Assembly (NCBI RefSeq): GCF_000717345.1
Contig: NZ_JNZA01000009.1
Location: 124,001 to 188,000 of the forward strand
Direction of reading: 5' to 3'
Source of the DNA: Streptomyces lydicus
GTDB taxonomy: Bacteria > Actinomycetota > Actinomycetes > Streptomycetales > Streptomycetaceae
DNA: 64,000 nucleotides
How positions within the stretch are numbered: the first letter of the stretch is position 1; each line of letters starts with the position of its first letter. Of this stretch, positions 17,241 through 25,712 are shown piece by piece. Made by a program: the position numbers and the translations under genes. Under the pieces are notes generated by a model. That model was not told the origin of the DNA and ran no database searches. It saw only the letters and a program-made list of their open reading frames with translations.

Positions 17241-18050
17241 CTACGCGCCCCCGCCGCTCTGCTGCAGGTCGTTGAACTCCCGGACGTTGCGCAGATGCTC
17301 CTGGTAGTCGGCGGTGAAGCGGGTGTCGCCCGGCTTGACGGTGACGAAGTACAGCCAGTCGCCGGCAGGCGGGGCGCCGGCCGCCTTCAGCGCGTCCGCC
17401 CCGGGGTTGTCGATCGGGGTGGGCGGCAGGCCCGCGTACCGGTAGGTGTTGTACGGGCTCTTGGTCCGGGTGTCGGCGTGGCTGGTGTGGAGGGTGCTGC
17501 GGCCCAGCGCGTAGTTGATCGTCGAGTCCATCTGGAGCGGCATGTGCCGGGCGAGCCGGTTGGTGATGACCCGGGCCACCTTGCCCATGTCGGCCGGCCG
17601 GTCCGCCTCGGCCTGCACGATGCTGGCGATCACCACCGTCCGGTACGAGGTGATGTGATCGTCGGCGAGCCGCTGGTTCGCGGTCTTGACCATGTAGGAC
17701 ACCAGCGACACCGGAGTGGTGTCCGAGTCGAGCGGATACGTCGCCGGGAAGAGGTAGCCCTCCGGGTTGCCCTTGGCCTCGGCCGGCAGCGGGAGCCGCG
17801 CGCTCTTGGCGGCCTTCGCGGTGGAGCCGCTGGGCACATGCAGTGCCTTGTCGGCGGCGGCGTAGATCTGTCCGGCCCGCTGGCCTTCCGGGACCGTCAG
17901 CTTCTCCCCCGGCCCCGGCCCGCGCAGCAGTCGCGGCACGAGCACCACGGCTAGGACGACCAGGACAGCCAGCACGGCCACAAGAACGAGCCGGCCGGCG
18001 CGGGAGAACCGCGGACCCGGCCGGCGATCGGTGCGCTGCACGTCGCTCAT
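17241..18050 (-). CDS. MltG/YceG-like endolytic transglycosylase, short form
   Basis: A 269-residue membrane-anchored protein. An Arg-rich N-terminus and one membrane segment (LVLVAVLAVLVVLAVVLV) precede a YceG-like domain with GYLFPATYPL, IASIVQAEA, RVITNRLARHMPLQMDSTINYALG and PYNTYRYAGLPPTPIDNPG. These are hallmark MltG blocks of the enzyme that cuts nascent glycan strands. The ASIVEKE-type motif reads ASIVQAE here, with the first Glu replaced by Gln and the second kept. It is much shorter than the main Streptomyces MltG, so it is probably a paralogue. The start MSDVQRT was preferred to an ATG six codons upstream. Confidence 0.83.
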   Translation of the reverse strand: MSDVQRTDRRPGPRFSRAGRLVLVAVLAVLVVLAVVLVPRLLRGPGPGEKLTVPEGQRAGQIYAAADKALHVPSGSTAKAAKSARLPLPAEAKGNPEGYLFPATYPLDSDTTPVSLVSYMVKTANQRLADDHITSYRTVVIASIVQAEADRPADMGKVARVITNRLARHMPLQMDSTINYALGRSTLHTSHADTRTKSPYNTYRYAGLPPTPIDNPGADALKAAGAPPAGDWLYFVTVKPGDTRFTADYQEHLRNVREFNDLQQSGGGA

Positions 18051-18286
18051 GAGGGCACGGTAGGCCACGACGTGACGGGAGGCGGTCGGCCACCCCCGGA
18101 TCGTTGCCGACGACGGCGAGCGTTCACCCCGTCGTCATAGCGCCCACACCTGCCCTCACCAGGGACAACACCGGGCCTGATCCGCGAGCCGCACCCGAGG
18201 CGCGTCCCCGCCCGCCCCGAGCGGCCGGCCCCGAGGCTCGCTCCCGCCCCGAGCCGCTGGCCCCGAGGCCCGTACGCGTCTGGCCG

Positions 18287-19651
18287 CTACGCCCGGCGCC
18301 CGTCCCCGATCCGTCGGTCGCGGCCCGCGCCCATGCCCAGCAGTGCGATTCCCGCGCACACGGCGAGCAGCAGCAGAAGGGGGACCGTCCAGCCGCCGGT
18401 GACCTGGTGGACGGCGCCGAGGACCAGCGGGCCGGCGGCCGCCAGCAGATAGCCGCCGGTCTGGGACATGCCCGAGAGGCGGGCGGCGGTGTGTGCGTCA
18501 CCGGAGCGCAGCACCATCATCGTCAGGGCCAGCCCCAGCGCACCGCCCTGCCCGGTACCGAGCAGCGCCGCCCACAACCAGGCGCCCGCCACCGGCGCCA
18601 GCAGCAGCCCGGCCACACCACAGGCCATCAGGGCGGCCACCGTCACACCCAGCAGCCGCTGCCGCCGCATCCGCCCCGCGAGCATCGGCACCACGAACGA
18701 ACCGGCCATCTGCACCAGCGTGCTGAAGGCGAAGACCAGGCCCGCCGCGGCCTTGTCCATCCCGTGGTCGGTGAAGATCGTCGGCATCCAGGCGATGGTC
18801 ACGTACGCGATCAGGGACTGCGAGCCCATGAAGAGCGTGACCTGCCAGGCCAGCGGGGAGCGGCTCAGCTTCGGGCCGTCCTGCGGCGCGGGCACAGTGG
18901 TGGCCGCCGGCGTGCCGTGGCCGGTGCCGCGCCGGGTCAGCAACGCCTGCGGGACCCAGACCACCGCGGCGACGGCGGCCAGCAGCGACCAGGAGACCAG
19001 CGAACCCTGCCAGCCGCCGAGCGCGTTCTCCAGCGGGACCGCGGTGGCCGCCGAGACTGTGGCGCCCAGGATCATCGCCGTCGAGTACAGCGCCGTCATA
19101 CCGGCGGCCCGCTCCGGGAAGTCGCGCTTGATCAGGCCCGGCATCAGCACGTTCAGCAGGGCTATGGACGCGCCGACCACCGCGCACCCGGCGAACAGCG
19201 CGACCACCGGCGGGGCGATCCGCAGCACGATCCCGCCGCACAGGGCCACCAGCGCCCCGCACAGCACCGCCTCGGTGCCCCAGCGGGCCGCCAGCTTCGG
19301 CGCGGCGATCGAACCCAGGCCCATGAAGATCAGCGGGATGGTGGTCACCAGGCTGCTGGCGGCCGCGGCGAGGTGGAAGTGCGCGCCGATCTCACCGAGC
19401 AGCGGGGAGACCCCGGCCAGCGCCGCCCGCATGTTGAGCGCGGCGAGCACGATCCCGGCCAGGAGCAGCGCGGGGTGCCCGGCCCGCAGCCGCCGTCGGG
19501 CCGCGGCGACCGGCGGCGCCGCAACCAGCTCCTCCTCGGCGTCGATCAAGGGCGCTTCGGACCAGGGTGCGTCGGACCGAGGTGCTTCCGGGCGCGGTGT
19601 TTCAGGCCGGGATGCTTCGAACCGGGGTGCTTCGGACCGGGGCAATGACAT
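18287..19651 (-). CDS. MFS transporter (CynX/NimT type)
   Basis: A ~454-residue, 12-segment major facilitator, probably a proton-coupled importer or exporter of a small anion or nitroaromatic-like compound. The ~55-residue cytosolic N-terminus is built from 15-bp repeats giving (S/P)E(A/T)P-type pentapeptides. NMRAALAGVSPLLGEI opens the first segment, as in the CynX family. The start is 19651 (GAGG 9 nt upstream) or 19666 (ATG). It lies leftward, downstream of the FadR-type regulator, which may control it. The substrate is unknown. Confidence 0.86.
   Translation of the reverse strand: MSLPRSEAPRFEASRPETPRPEAPRSDAPWSEAPLIDAEEELVAAPPVAAARRRLRAGHPALLLAGIVLAALNMRAALAGVSPLLGEIGAHFHLAAAASSLVTTIPLIFMGLGSIAAPKLAARWGTEAVLCGALVALCGGIVLRIAPPVVALFAGCAVVGASIALLNVLMPGLIKRDFPERAAGMTALYSTAMILGATVSAATAVPLENALGGWQGSLVSWSLLAAVAAVVWVPQALLTRRGTGHGTPAATTVPAPQDGPKLSRSPLAWQVTLFMGSQSLIAYVTIAWMPTIFTDHGMDKAAAGLVFAFSTLVQMAGSFVVPMLAGRMRRQRLLGVTVAALMACGVAGLLLAPVAGAWLWAALLGTGQGGALGLALTMMVLRSGDAHTAARLSGMSQTGGYLLAAAGPLVLGAVHQVTGGWTVPLLLLLAVCAGIALLGMGAGRDRRIGDGRRA
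19551..19640 (-). repeat. 15-bp degenerate in-frame repeat, six units
   Basis: Six 15-bp units of the form GGTGCTTCGGACCGG on the plus strand, at the 5' end of the MFS gene. They encode proline-bearing pentapeptides in the cytosolic N-terminus. Confidence 0.85.
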
Positions 19652-19728
19652 GCGTACGTACCTCATCAAAAGTGTTCGCGGGAGTCCGGGGGCTGCCGGA
19701 CGGAGACGAGACGGGGAGGGACTGGGAG

Positions 19729-19812
19729 GCGACTGGAGAGGGACCGGTGAGGACTGGAGAGGACTGGAGAGGGACCGGTGAGGACCGGGAGGACCGGTGA
19801 GGACCGCTGAGG
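19729..19812. repeat. 10-11-bp degenerate tandem repeat, intergenic
   Basis: Alternating GGACTGGAGA and GGACCGGTGA units fill most of the gap between the MFS gene and the FadR-type regulator gene. It is purine-rich on the plus strand. It lies in the expected 5' leader or promoter of the MFS gene. Confidence 0.8.
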
Positions 19813-19855
19813 AACGTGGCCGGCCGTCAACCGCCAAGCCCCCCGGTCCCGTTCC

Positions 19856-20605
19856 CTAGTCGTGGTCGCTCGACGGTCCCGCGGCGCCCCACTGGGTTTC
19901 GACGCCCAGCAGCGCTTCGACGGCCCGTTTCGGCTTCTCCAGCAGGTCGCGGGTGGCGCGCTCCGCGGCCGCCGGGTCGCCCGCCTCGATCGCCTCCAGG
20001 ACGGCACGGTGATCGCCGTGCACGATCTGCGGCATCGCCTGGTCGTCCAGCGCGCTGACCAGCGCCTCCCGCACCGAGCTGCTGAACCAGCCGTACGTCG
20101 CCGTCAGCGCCGTGTTGTGCGCGGCCTCGACGACGGCTTTGTGGAAGGCGATGTCGTGGTCGGCGTAGAGCTCCAGGCTGTCCGCGCGGGGCCGCCCGTC
20201 CGCGTCCGCCAGCTCGGCCTGGGCGTCCAGGGCCGCGCGCATCCGCTCCAGGTCGGCGGGCCGGTGCCGCCGCGCGGCCAGCCGGGCGGCCTCCGCCTCC
20301 AGCGCGATCCGCAGCTCCAGGACGTCGCGGATACCGGCCCGTTGGACGCCGCGCATCAGGTCGCCGGGGTCCGCGGTGGAGACGACGAACGTGCCCTCGC
20401 CCTGACGTGACCGCAGGAGCCCGGCGTGCACGAGCACCCGTACCGCCTCGCGGACGGTGTTCCGGCCGACCTGGAGCTGCTCGGCGAGTGCGTGCTCGCT
20501 GGGGATGCGGGAGCCCACCGGCCACTCCCCGCCGGACAGCTGGGACCGCAGGGCGTCGACGACGGTGTCCACGAGGGAGTGCCGCCCCGCTGCCTGCAAT
20601 GCCAT
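19856..20605 (-). CDS. FadR-type GntR family regulator
   Basis: A 249-residue regulator. A GntR winged helix (residues ~8-75: SRIPSEHALAEQLQVGRNTV) is followed by an FCD effector domain. The metal-binding Asp/His pattern of FCD is visible in HDIAFHKAVVEAAHN and IVHGDHRAVLEAI. The ATG at 20605 follows AGGAACGG. Such regulators sense metal-chelated organic acids. The adjacent leftward MFS transporter is the obvious candidate target. A GTGTACAC palindrome lies 88 bp upstream. Confidence 0.9.
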   Translation of the reverse strand: MALQAAGRHSLVDTVVDALRSQLSGGEWPVGSRIPSEHALAEQLQVGRNTVREAVRVLVHAGLLRSRQGEGTFVVSTADPGDLMRGVQRAGIRDVLELRIALEAEAARLAARRHRPADLERMRAALDAQAELADADGRPRADSLELYADHDIAFHKAVVEAAHNTALTATYGWFSSSVREALVSALDDQAMPQIVHGDHRAVLEAIEAGDPAAAERATRDLLEKPKRAVEALLGVETQWGAAGPSSDHD

Positions 20606-20692
20606 GTCCGGTTGCCCCGTTCCTGCGTCGTTTCCGCGTCGTACCTGCACCTTTTCACCAGTTGCCCGGTCATCCTACAACTGATGATTTCA

Positions 20693-20700
20693 GTGTACAC
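20693..20700. promoter_or_regulatory. GTGTACAC palindrome upstream of the FadR-type gene
   Basis: A perfect 8-bp palindrome inside an unusually AT-rich 40-bp stretch (20660-20705) between the regulator gene and the lysA terminator. It is an operator candidate for autoregulation. FCD regulators bind short inverted repeats, but this exact site is an inference. Confidence 0.35.
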
Positions 20701-20731
20701 GTAAACCTGGGGGGCCTGACCGGGCCAAGAA

Positions 20732-20761
20732 GGCGGGGCCCGGCCGGTCCCGGGCCCCGCC
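20732..20761 (-). terminator. Hairpin with 12-bp perfect arms after lysA
   Basis: GGCGGGGCCCGG and its exact complement, with a 6-nt loop, lie 5 bp beyond the lysA stop codon (leftward gene). This is a strong terminator position and separates lysA from the FadR-type gene. Confidence 0.8.
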
Positions 20762-20765
20762 TGCC

Positions 20766-22187
20766 TCACAACCCGACGTCCCGCCCCTGGATGTCCGCCA
20801 GGGACTCCCGCCGTACGAGGACGCGCGCCCGGCCGTCGGCGACCGCGATGACCGGCGGGCGCCCCACGAGGTTGTAACCGGAGGCCATGGAGAGGTGGTA
20901 CGCGCCGGCGACCGGTACGGCCAGCAGGTCTCCGGGCCGGATGTCGCCGGGCAGCTGGACATCGGTGGCGAGCACGTCACCGGCCTCGCAGTGCCGGCCG
21001 ACGACGGTGAACGGCTCCGGCGCGGCGGGCGAGGCCCGGCCGACCAGCCGGGGCGCGTAGCGCACCCCGTACAGCGCGGGCCGCGGGTTGTCGCTCATCC
21101 CGCCGTCCACCGCCACGAACGCGTGCGCCCCGGTCCGCTTGACGGCCAGCACCCGGTACAGGACCACACCGGCCGGGCCCACGACGGCACGGCCGGGCTC
21201 GACGGCCAGCCGCGGCACCGGCAGTCCGGCCGCCGCACAGCCGCGCGCCAGCTCCACACGGATCCGGGTGCCCAGCGCGACGGTGTCGAGCGCGGGCTCG
21301 CCGGGGCGGTACGCCACGCCGTGACCACCGCCGAGGTCCAGCTCGGGCAGGGTGACGCCGTGCTGCTCACGGATCCGGGCGAGCAGGCCGACCAGCCGTC
21401 GGACGGCCGACAGATACGGCTTGACGGTGGTGATCTGGGAGCCCAAGTGGCAGTGCAGGCCGACCAGTTCGAGGCGCGGCTGGCTGAGCACCCGGGTGAT
21501 GGCGTGCTGTGCGGAGCCGTCGGCGATCGACAGCCCGAACTTCTGGTCGTCGGTCCCCGTACGGATCTTGGCGTGACCGCCCGCGGCGATGCCCGGCACG
21601 ACCCTGATCAGCACCTTCTGCCGGGTTTCCGCCGGGACCGCGGCGGCCAGCCGGGCGATCTCCGAGGTGGAGTCGATGACGATGCGGCCGACGCCGAACC
21701 GCAGTGCGGTCCGCAGGTCGGCCGGGCTCTTGGCGTTGCCGTGCAGCACGATCCGCTCGGCCGGGAAGCCGGTGGTCACGGCCAGCTCCAGCTCCCCGGC
21801 GGAGCAGACGTCCAGGCCGAGGCCCTCCTCCTGCACCCAGTGGACCAGGGCGCGGCACAGGAACGCCTTGGCCGCGTAGTAGACATCGGCGCCGGGAAAG
21901 GCGCGCAGGTAGGTGCGGCAGCGGTGGCGCACCTCGTCCTCGTCCAGGACGTAGGTGGGGGTGCCGAAGCGGTCGGCCAGCTCGGTGAGCGGCACCCCGG
22001 CCACCGCGACGTCACCGTGGGCGAGCGGTGCCGCGGAGGCGGGCCAGACGGACCGGACGGCGGTACGCGGGGCGGCGGCCCGCGCGGCCGGGGCGGGCGC
22101 CGGTGCAGGGGCGGGCGAGGCGGTCACGGCGGCGGCCGGCGGGGCCCCGGCCTCCTGCGCGGCCCGGGGCAGCGTGCTGTGGCTCAT
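20766..22187 (-). CDS. lysA: Diaminopimelate decarboxylase (LysA), probably a paralogue
   Basis: A 473-residue PLP enzyme of fold type III that converts meso-diaminopimelate to lysine. The PLP lysine is in YYAAKAFLC, the phosphate-binding glycines in LDLGGGHGVAY, and other family blocks are HCHLGSQ, EPGRAVVG, RHCEAGDVL and SMASGYNLVG. An Ala/Pro-rich disordered leader of ~50 residues precedes the catalytic barrel. The ATG at 22187 has GAGGGG 8 nt upstream, better than the GTG at 22196. It follows the SAV_915 gene by 12 bp. The usual Streptomyces lysA sits with homoserine/threonine genes, so this is likely a second copy or a related amino-acid decarboxylase. Confidence 0.88.
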   Translation of the reverse strand: MSHSTLPRAAQEAGAPPAAAVTASPAPAPAPAPAARAAAPRTAVRSVWPASAAPLAHGDVAVAGVPLTELADRFGTPTYVLDEDEVRHRCRTYLRAFPGADVYYAAKAFLCRALVHWVQEEGLGLDVCSAGELELAVTTGFPAERIVLHGNAKSPADLRTALRFGVGRIVIDSTSEIARLAAAVPAETRQKVLIRVVPGIAAGGHAKIRTGTDDQKFGLSIADGSAQHAITRVLSQPRLELVGLHCHLGSQITTVKPYLSAVRRLVGLLARIREQHGVTLPELDLGGGHGVAYRPGEPALDTVALGTRIRVELARGCAAAGLPVPRLAVEPGRAVVGPAGVVLYRVLAVKRTGAHAFVAVDGGMSDNPRPALYGVRYAPRLVGRASPAAPEPFTVVGRHCEAGDVLATDVQLPGDIRPGDLLAVPVAGAYHLSMASGYNLVGRPPVIAVADGRARVLVRRESLADIQGRDVGL

Positions 22188-22199
22188 GAGCGTCACCCC

Positions 22200-22523
22200 T
22201 CACACGGCCCGTAGGTGCTGGTGCACGCGCGGCATCCGCGCCACCTCGGGCGTCAGCCGCGGGTCGGTCACCACGGTGGCCCCGACGGGTTCGGCCAGCG
22301 CGCGTAAGGCGGGCTCGGAGAGCCGGATCCAGGGCTGGCCGGCGCCGAGGGCCGCGGCCAGCCGCTGGGCGGAGGTGAAGCCGACGGCGGTACGGCCACC
22401 GAGCGGCGTGCGGAACAGACGGGCCGTACAGCCCGCGGGGCCCGACCGGACGGGGACGAACAAGGGCCCGGCCGGGACACGATCAGAGGGCTCGGGATCT
22501 TCCGCGTAGAGGTGGTGGGACAC
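22200..22523 (-). CDS. SAV_915 family protein, unknown function
   Basis: A 107-residue protein of a Streptomyces-restricted family recognised by FVPVRSG, FRTPLGGRTAVGFTS and GQPWIRLSEPALRALAEP. There is no signal peptide or membrane span. The GTG at 22523 is preferred because GAGGAG lies 7 nt upstream, giving VSHHLYAED as the start. It lies immediately upstream of the lysA paralogue with a 12-bp gap, so they form a two-gene operon. I know no function for the family. Confidence 0.78.
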   Translation of the reverse strand: MSHHLYAEDPEPSDRVPAGPLFVPVRSGPAGCTARLFRTPLGGRTAVGFTSAQRLAAALGAGQPWIRLSEPALRALAEPVGATVVTDPRLTPEVARMPRVHQHLRAV

Positions 22524-22769
22524 GGCGTTGCTCCTCGAACAGGACATCGGCCGCCCCGGACCGGTGGATGACGCTTGCGCCGGGGCTCGGCTCTGACGAC
22601 GCTATGCCCGGGGAACGGGCCACTCCGCCGCTCGCTGACGCGTCATTGACGGGTTGTGGACGCTACTTGACGCGATGCTGCTGCCCGGTGGCCGATTGTG
22701 GGACGGCAGTGACAACGGGGCACCGCGGGCCCCTGTCCCCCGCCCGTGGACGGCGCCGCCGGACCGCGC

Positions 22770-22799
22770 TTGACCTTGACACTGTGGAAAGCACTCCAC
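22770..22799 (+). promoter_or_regulatory. Putative promoter/operator of the MerR-GyrI gene
   Basis: TTGACC and TTGACA (22770-22781) are followed by the inverted repeat GTGGA-N6-TCCAC (22784-22799), ending 11 bp before the MerR start codon. MerR regulators bind a dyad in an over-long promoter spacer, so this is a plausible autoregulatory site. The -10 is not clear. Confidence 0.45.
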
Positions 22800-22810
22800 T
22801 GGGAGGCGTC

Positions 22811-23740
22811 ATGTTCACCATCGGAGACTTCGCCCAGTACGGCCGCGTGTCGGCCCGCATGCTGCGGCACTACGACGCCATCGGGCTGCTGCGCCCGGCC
22901 CGCACCGACCCCGTCAGCGGCTACCGCTTCTACGAGGCGGCCCAGCTCGCCCGGCTCAACCGCATCATCGCCCTCAAGGACCTCGGATTCAGCCTCCAGC
23001 AGGTGGCGGCGATCCTGGCGGAGGAGCTGAGCGCCGAGGAGCTGCGCGGCATGTTGCGGCTGCGGCAGGCGGAGCTGGAGGCGGCGCTGACGGCGGCCGG
23101 TGCGCGGCTGGCGCAGGTCGAGGCGAGGCTCCGGACGATCGAGAGTGAGGGACGCATGTCTGCCGACGATGTGGTGGTCAAGCGCACCGGAACGGTTCTG
23201 CTCGCCGAGCTGCGCGGGGTCGCCGCCAGTTACGGGCCCGAGGACATCGGACCGGTGATCACGCCGCTCTACGCCGAGCTGTGCCGGCTGCTGGAGACCG
23301 TGGGGGTGACTCCGGCGGGGCCGGGACTGGCGTACTACGAGGACGTGGCGGGGGACGCCGGGGCGGGGGACGTGGCCGGAGCCGCGGCGAACGGGGAGGG
23401 CGGCGAGGGGGCCGTCGTCGTCCACGCGGGACTGGCGGTCACCTCGGAGGCGCTGGCCAAGGCGGGCGCCACGTACGACGGTTCGACCGGCCGCCCCGGC
23501 ATCCCCGCCGCGACCGGCCTCGGCTTCGACGTCGTCACCCTGCCCGGCCTGGAGTGCGCGGCCACGGTGGTGCACCGCGGCCCGATGAGCCGGATCCTGC
23601 CGACCGCGCAGAACCTCGCGCACTGGATCGACGGCAACGGCTACCGCTCCGCCGGATACGCCCGCGAGCTGTACCTGGAATGCCCGCCGGACCAGGAGAA
23701 GTGGGTCACCGAGATCCAGGAACCCGTGGTCAAGGCATGA
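22811..23740 (+). CDS. MerR family regulator with GyrI-like effector domain
   Basis: A 309-residue regulator. The MerR helix-turn-helix (residues 1-70) opens MFTIGDFAQYGRVSARMLRHYDAIGLLRP, followed by a coiled coil (~75-120) and a C-terminal GyrI-like (SOUL/AraC effector) domain ending in the typical YLECPPDQEKWVTEIQEPV. This is the BmrR/TipA-like multidrug-sensing layout. The ATG follows GGGAGG. It faces the leftward DHA2 efflux gene on its right, a likely target. A Gly/Ala/Glu insertion (DVAGDAGAGDVAG) lies in the effector domain. Confidence 0.9.
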   Translation: MFTIGDFAQYGRVSARMLRHYDAIGLLRPARTDPVSGYRFYEAAQLARLNRIIALKDLGFSLQQVAAILAEELSAEELRGMLRLRQAELEAALTAAGARLAQVEARLRTIESEGRMSADDVVVKRTGTVLLAELRGVAASYGPEDIGPVITPLYAELCRLLETVGVTPAGPGLAYYEDVAGDAGAGDVAGAAANGEGGEGAVVVHAGLAVTSEALAKAGATYDGSTGRPGIPAATGLGFDVVTLPGLECAATVVHRGPMSRILPTAQNLAHWIDGNGYRSAGYARELYLECPPDQEKWVTEIQEPVVKA

Positions 23741-23861
23741 ACAAAGCACAGGTCACGGCGTGAAACAGGGCCCGTGAAACAGACGCGCAGAGGGCGGGAA
23801 CCGCCCCCTGCGCGCCACCACAACCGCCCCCTGCGCGCCACCCCACCCGGCCCCGCCCGGG

Positions 23862-25436
23862 CTACACCCCCGCCGGCGCCCCCGCACGGCCCGGCGCGGC
23901 CCCCGCGCCGCCGTCCGCCCCCGCACCGCGGTCGCCGCCCCCGGCCTGCCCCGCCCCGTCCGCGTCGCCGCCGCCACGCCGTACGACCACCAGCACCAGC
24001 AGCCCCGCGGCCAGCGCCATCACGCCGGAGATCAGCATGATGTGCGTCAGCCCGGTGACGTAACCCGCACCGACCGCCTCGCGGGAGGCGCCGGGCCCGA
24101 GACCGTGCAGCGCGTCGGCGAAGACCGTGCCGAGCAGGGCGATGCCCAGCGCGTAGCCCAGCTGCCGGAAGGTGTTGACCGCGCCGCTCGCCATGCCGGC
24201 CCGCTGCGGGGGCGCCGCGCCGAGCGCCGCCGAGACCAGGACCGGCATCGCCGTGCCGATGCCCAGCCCGCTCACCGCGAGCCCCGGCACCAGCGCCGCC
24301 CAGCCCGAGCCGTCGCCGAGCAGCGCGTACTGCAGCAGCGCACCGACGCCCACCAGCAACAGGCCGACACCGACCGGGAGTTGCGGCGCCATCCGCTGGA
24401 GGTGCCGGCCGCCCAGCGCGCCGACCAGCAGCGACATCAGCGCCATCGGCGTGACCGCCAGACCCGCCTGCACCGGACTCAGCCCGAGGACGTTCTGCAC
24501 CCACAGCCCCACGAACGTCAGGTACGGGAATGCCGCCGCCTGCAGCAGCAGCGCCGCCGCCATCAGCACCGCGAACGACGGCCGCCGCAGCAGCCCCAGA
24601 TCGAGCAGCGGCCGGCGCACCCGTCGCTCCACGACGAGGAACACCAGCAGCGCGAGCGCCGACCCCACCAGCGAGACCAGCGTGCCGCGCTCGGTCCAGC
24701 CCTGCTCACCGCCGCGCATCAGCCCGTACGTCAGCGCGCCCGCACAGGCCGTGAACGACGCGGCACCGGGCCAGTCGATGAGGGCCGCCGGGTTCCGCTT
24801 GACCGAGTTCGTCTTGACCGAGTTCGTCCGAGGGCGGGCGAGGTCGCCGTGCGACTCGCGGACCCACCGCAGCGTGATCCACACCGCGACCGCGGTCAGC
24901 GGCAGATTGACCAGGAAGATCGCCCGCCAGTCCGCGTACTCGGTGAGCACGCCGCCCAGTACGGGGCCGATCGCGGCCGCCGCGCCGCTGGTGCCGCCCC
25001 AGACACCGAACGCCACACCGCGGTCCCGGCCCTGGTAGGCAGCCATCAGCAGCGGGGTGTTGGTGGCGAACATCGCCGCCGCGCCCACGCCCTGGACGGC
25101 CCGGGCCGCGACCAGGAGGCCGGCGTCCGGGGCGAGTCCGCAGGCCAGCGAGGCGAGCGCGAACAGCGTCAGCCCGGCCACGTAGAGCCGGCGCCGCCCG
25201 AAGAGGTCCGCCGCCGAACCCGCGACCATCAGCAGGGCGGCCAGCGCCAGCGCGTAGATGTCCATCACCCACTGGAGCGAGGTGAAGGACGCGTGCAGCC
25301 CGTCGGCTATCCGGGGCAGCGCGGTGTTCACGATCGTCACATCGACCAGCAGCAGGAAGTTCCCGAGCGTCACGGCGACCAACGGCCACCACTTCCCGCC
25401 CGTTCGCCCTGCCGCCGTTCCGAGTGCGCTCTGCAT
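23862..25436 (-). CDS. MFS drug transporter, DHA2 (EmrB/QacA) family
   Basis: A 524-residue, 14-segment drug:proton antiporter. Motif A-like GSAADLFGRRRLYV and motif C-like GPVLGGVLTEYADWRAIFLVN are clear. A cytosolic loop contains the duplicated pentamer TNSVK (two 15-bp units at 24799-24828). The last ~35 residues are a Gly/Ala/Asp-rich tail. The ATG at 25436 has GGAGG upstream. It lies between a MerR-GyrI regulator and an Lrp regulator, either of which could control it. The substrate is unknown. Confidence 0.92.
   Translation of the reverse strand: MQSALGTAAGRTGGKWWPLVAVTLGNFLLLVDVTIVNTALPRIADGLHASFTSLQWVMDIYALALAALLMVAGSAADLFGRRRLYVAGLTLFALASLACGLAPDAGLLVAARAVQGVGAAAMFATNTPLLMAAYQGRDRGVAFGVWGGTSGAAAAIGPVLGGVLTEYADWRAIFLVNLPLTAVAVWITLRWVRESHGDLARPRTNSVKTNSVKRNPAALIDWPGAASFTACAGALTYGLMRGGEQGWTERGTLVSLVGSALALLVFLVVERRVRRPLLDLGLLRRPSFAVLMAAALLLQAAAFPYLTFVGLWVQNVLGLSPVQAGLAVTPMALMSLLVGALGGRHLQRMAPQLPVGVGLLLVGVGALLQYALLGDGSGWAALVPGLAVSGLGIGTAMPVLVSAALGAAPPQRAGMASGAVNTFRQLGYALGIALLGTVFADALHGLGPGASREAVGAGYVTGLTHIMLISGVMALAAGLLVLVVVRRGGGDADGAGQAGGGDRGAGADGGAGAAPGRAGAPAGV
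24799..24828 (-). repeat. 15-bp in-frame duplication
   Basis: Two identical copies of CTTGACCGAGTTCGT inside the DHA2 transporter gene, encoding the repeated TNSVK in a cytosolic loop. Confidence 0.85.
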
Positions 25437-25700
25437 GACCTGGTGTCCTCCGTTGTCGTGTCGTGTCGTGCCCGGCCGCCGTCCCGGGCACCCGAGGGGC
25501 CGAGTGGTCGAGGGCCGAGGGGCCGCGAAGAGGCGGAAGTGCGGAATTGCGCCATCGCGCTCGCACCACTGCGACGTCGCGCAAAAGCCACGGCGGCCGC
25601 CGTCGGGCGGCGGGTGCCGTGGGGTGTGGCTCCTACCGTCCGATGCCCGACCGGTCGCATTCCAGCCAGCTGGATCACCGCGGCGCAATCCGACACGCGC

Positions 25701-25706
25701 TAGCCT
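25701..25706 (+). promoter_or_regulatory. Putative -10 box of a leaderless promoter (TAGCCT)
   Basis: TAGCCT ends 6 nt before the GTG of the Lrp-type gene at 25713 and no Shine-Dalgarno sequence lies between. The same hexamer at the same distance precedes serS. Confidence 0.55.
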
Positions 25707-25712
25707 CGAACG

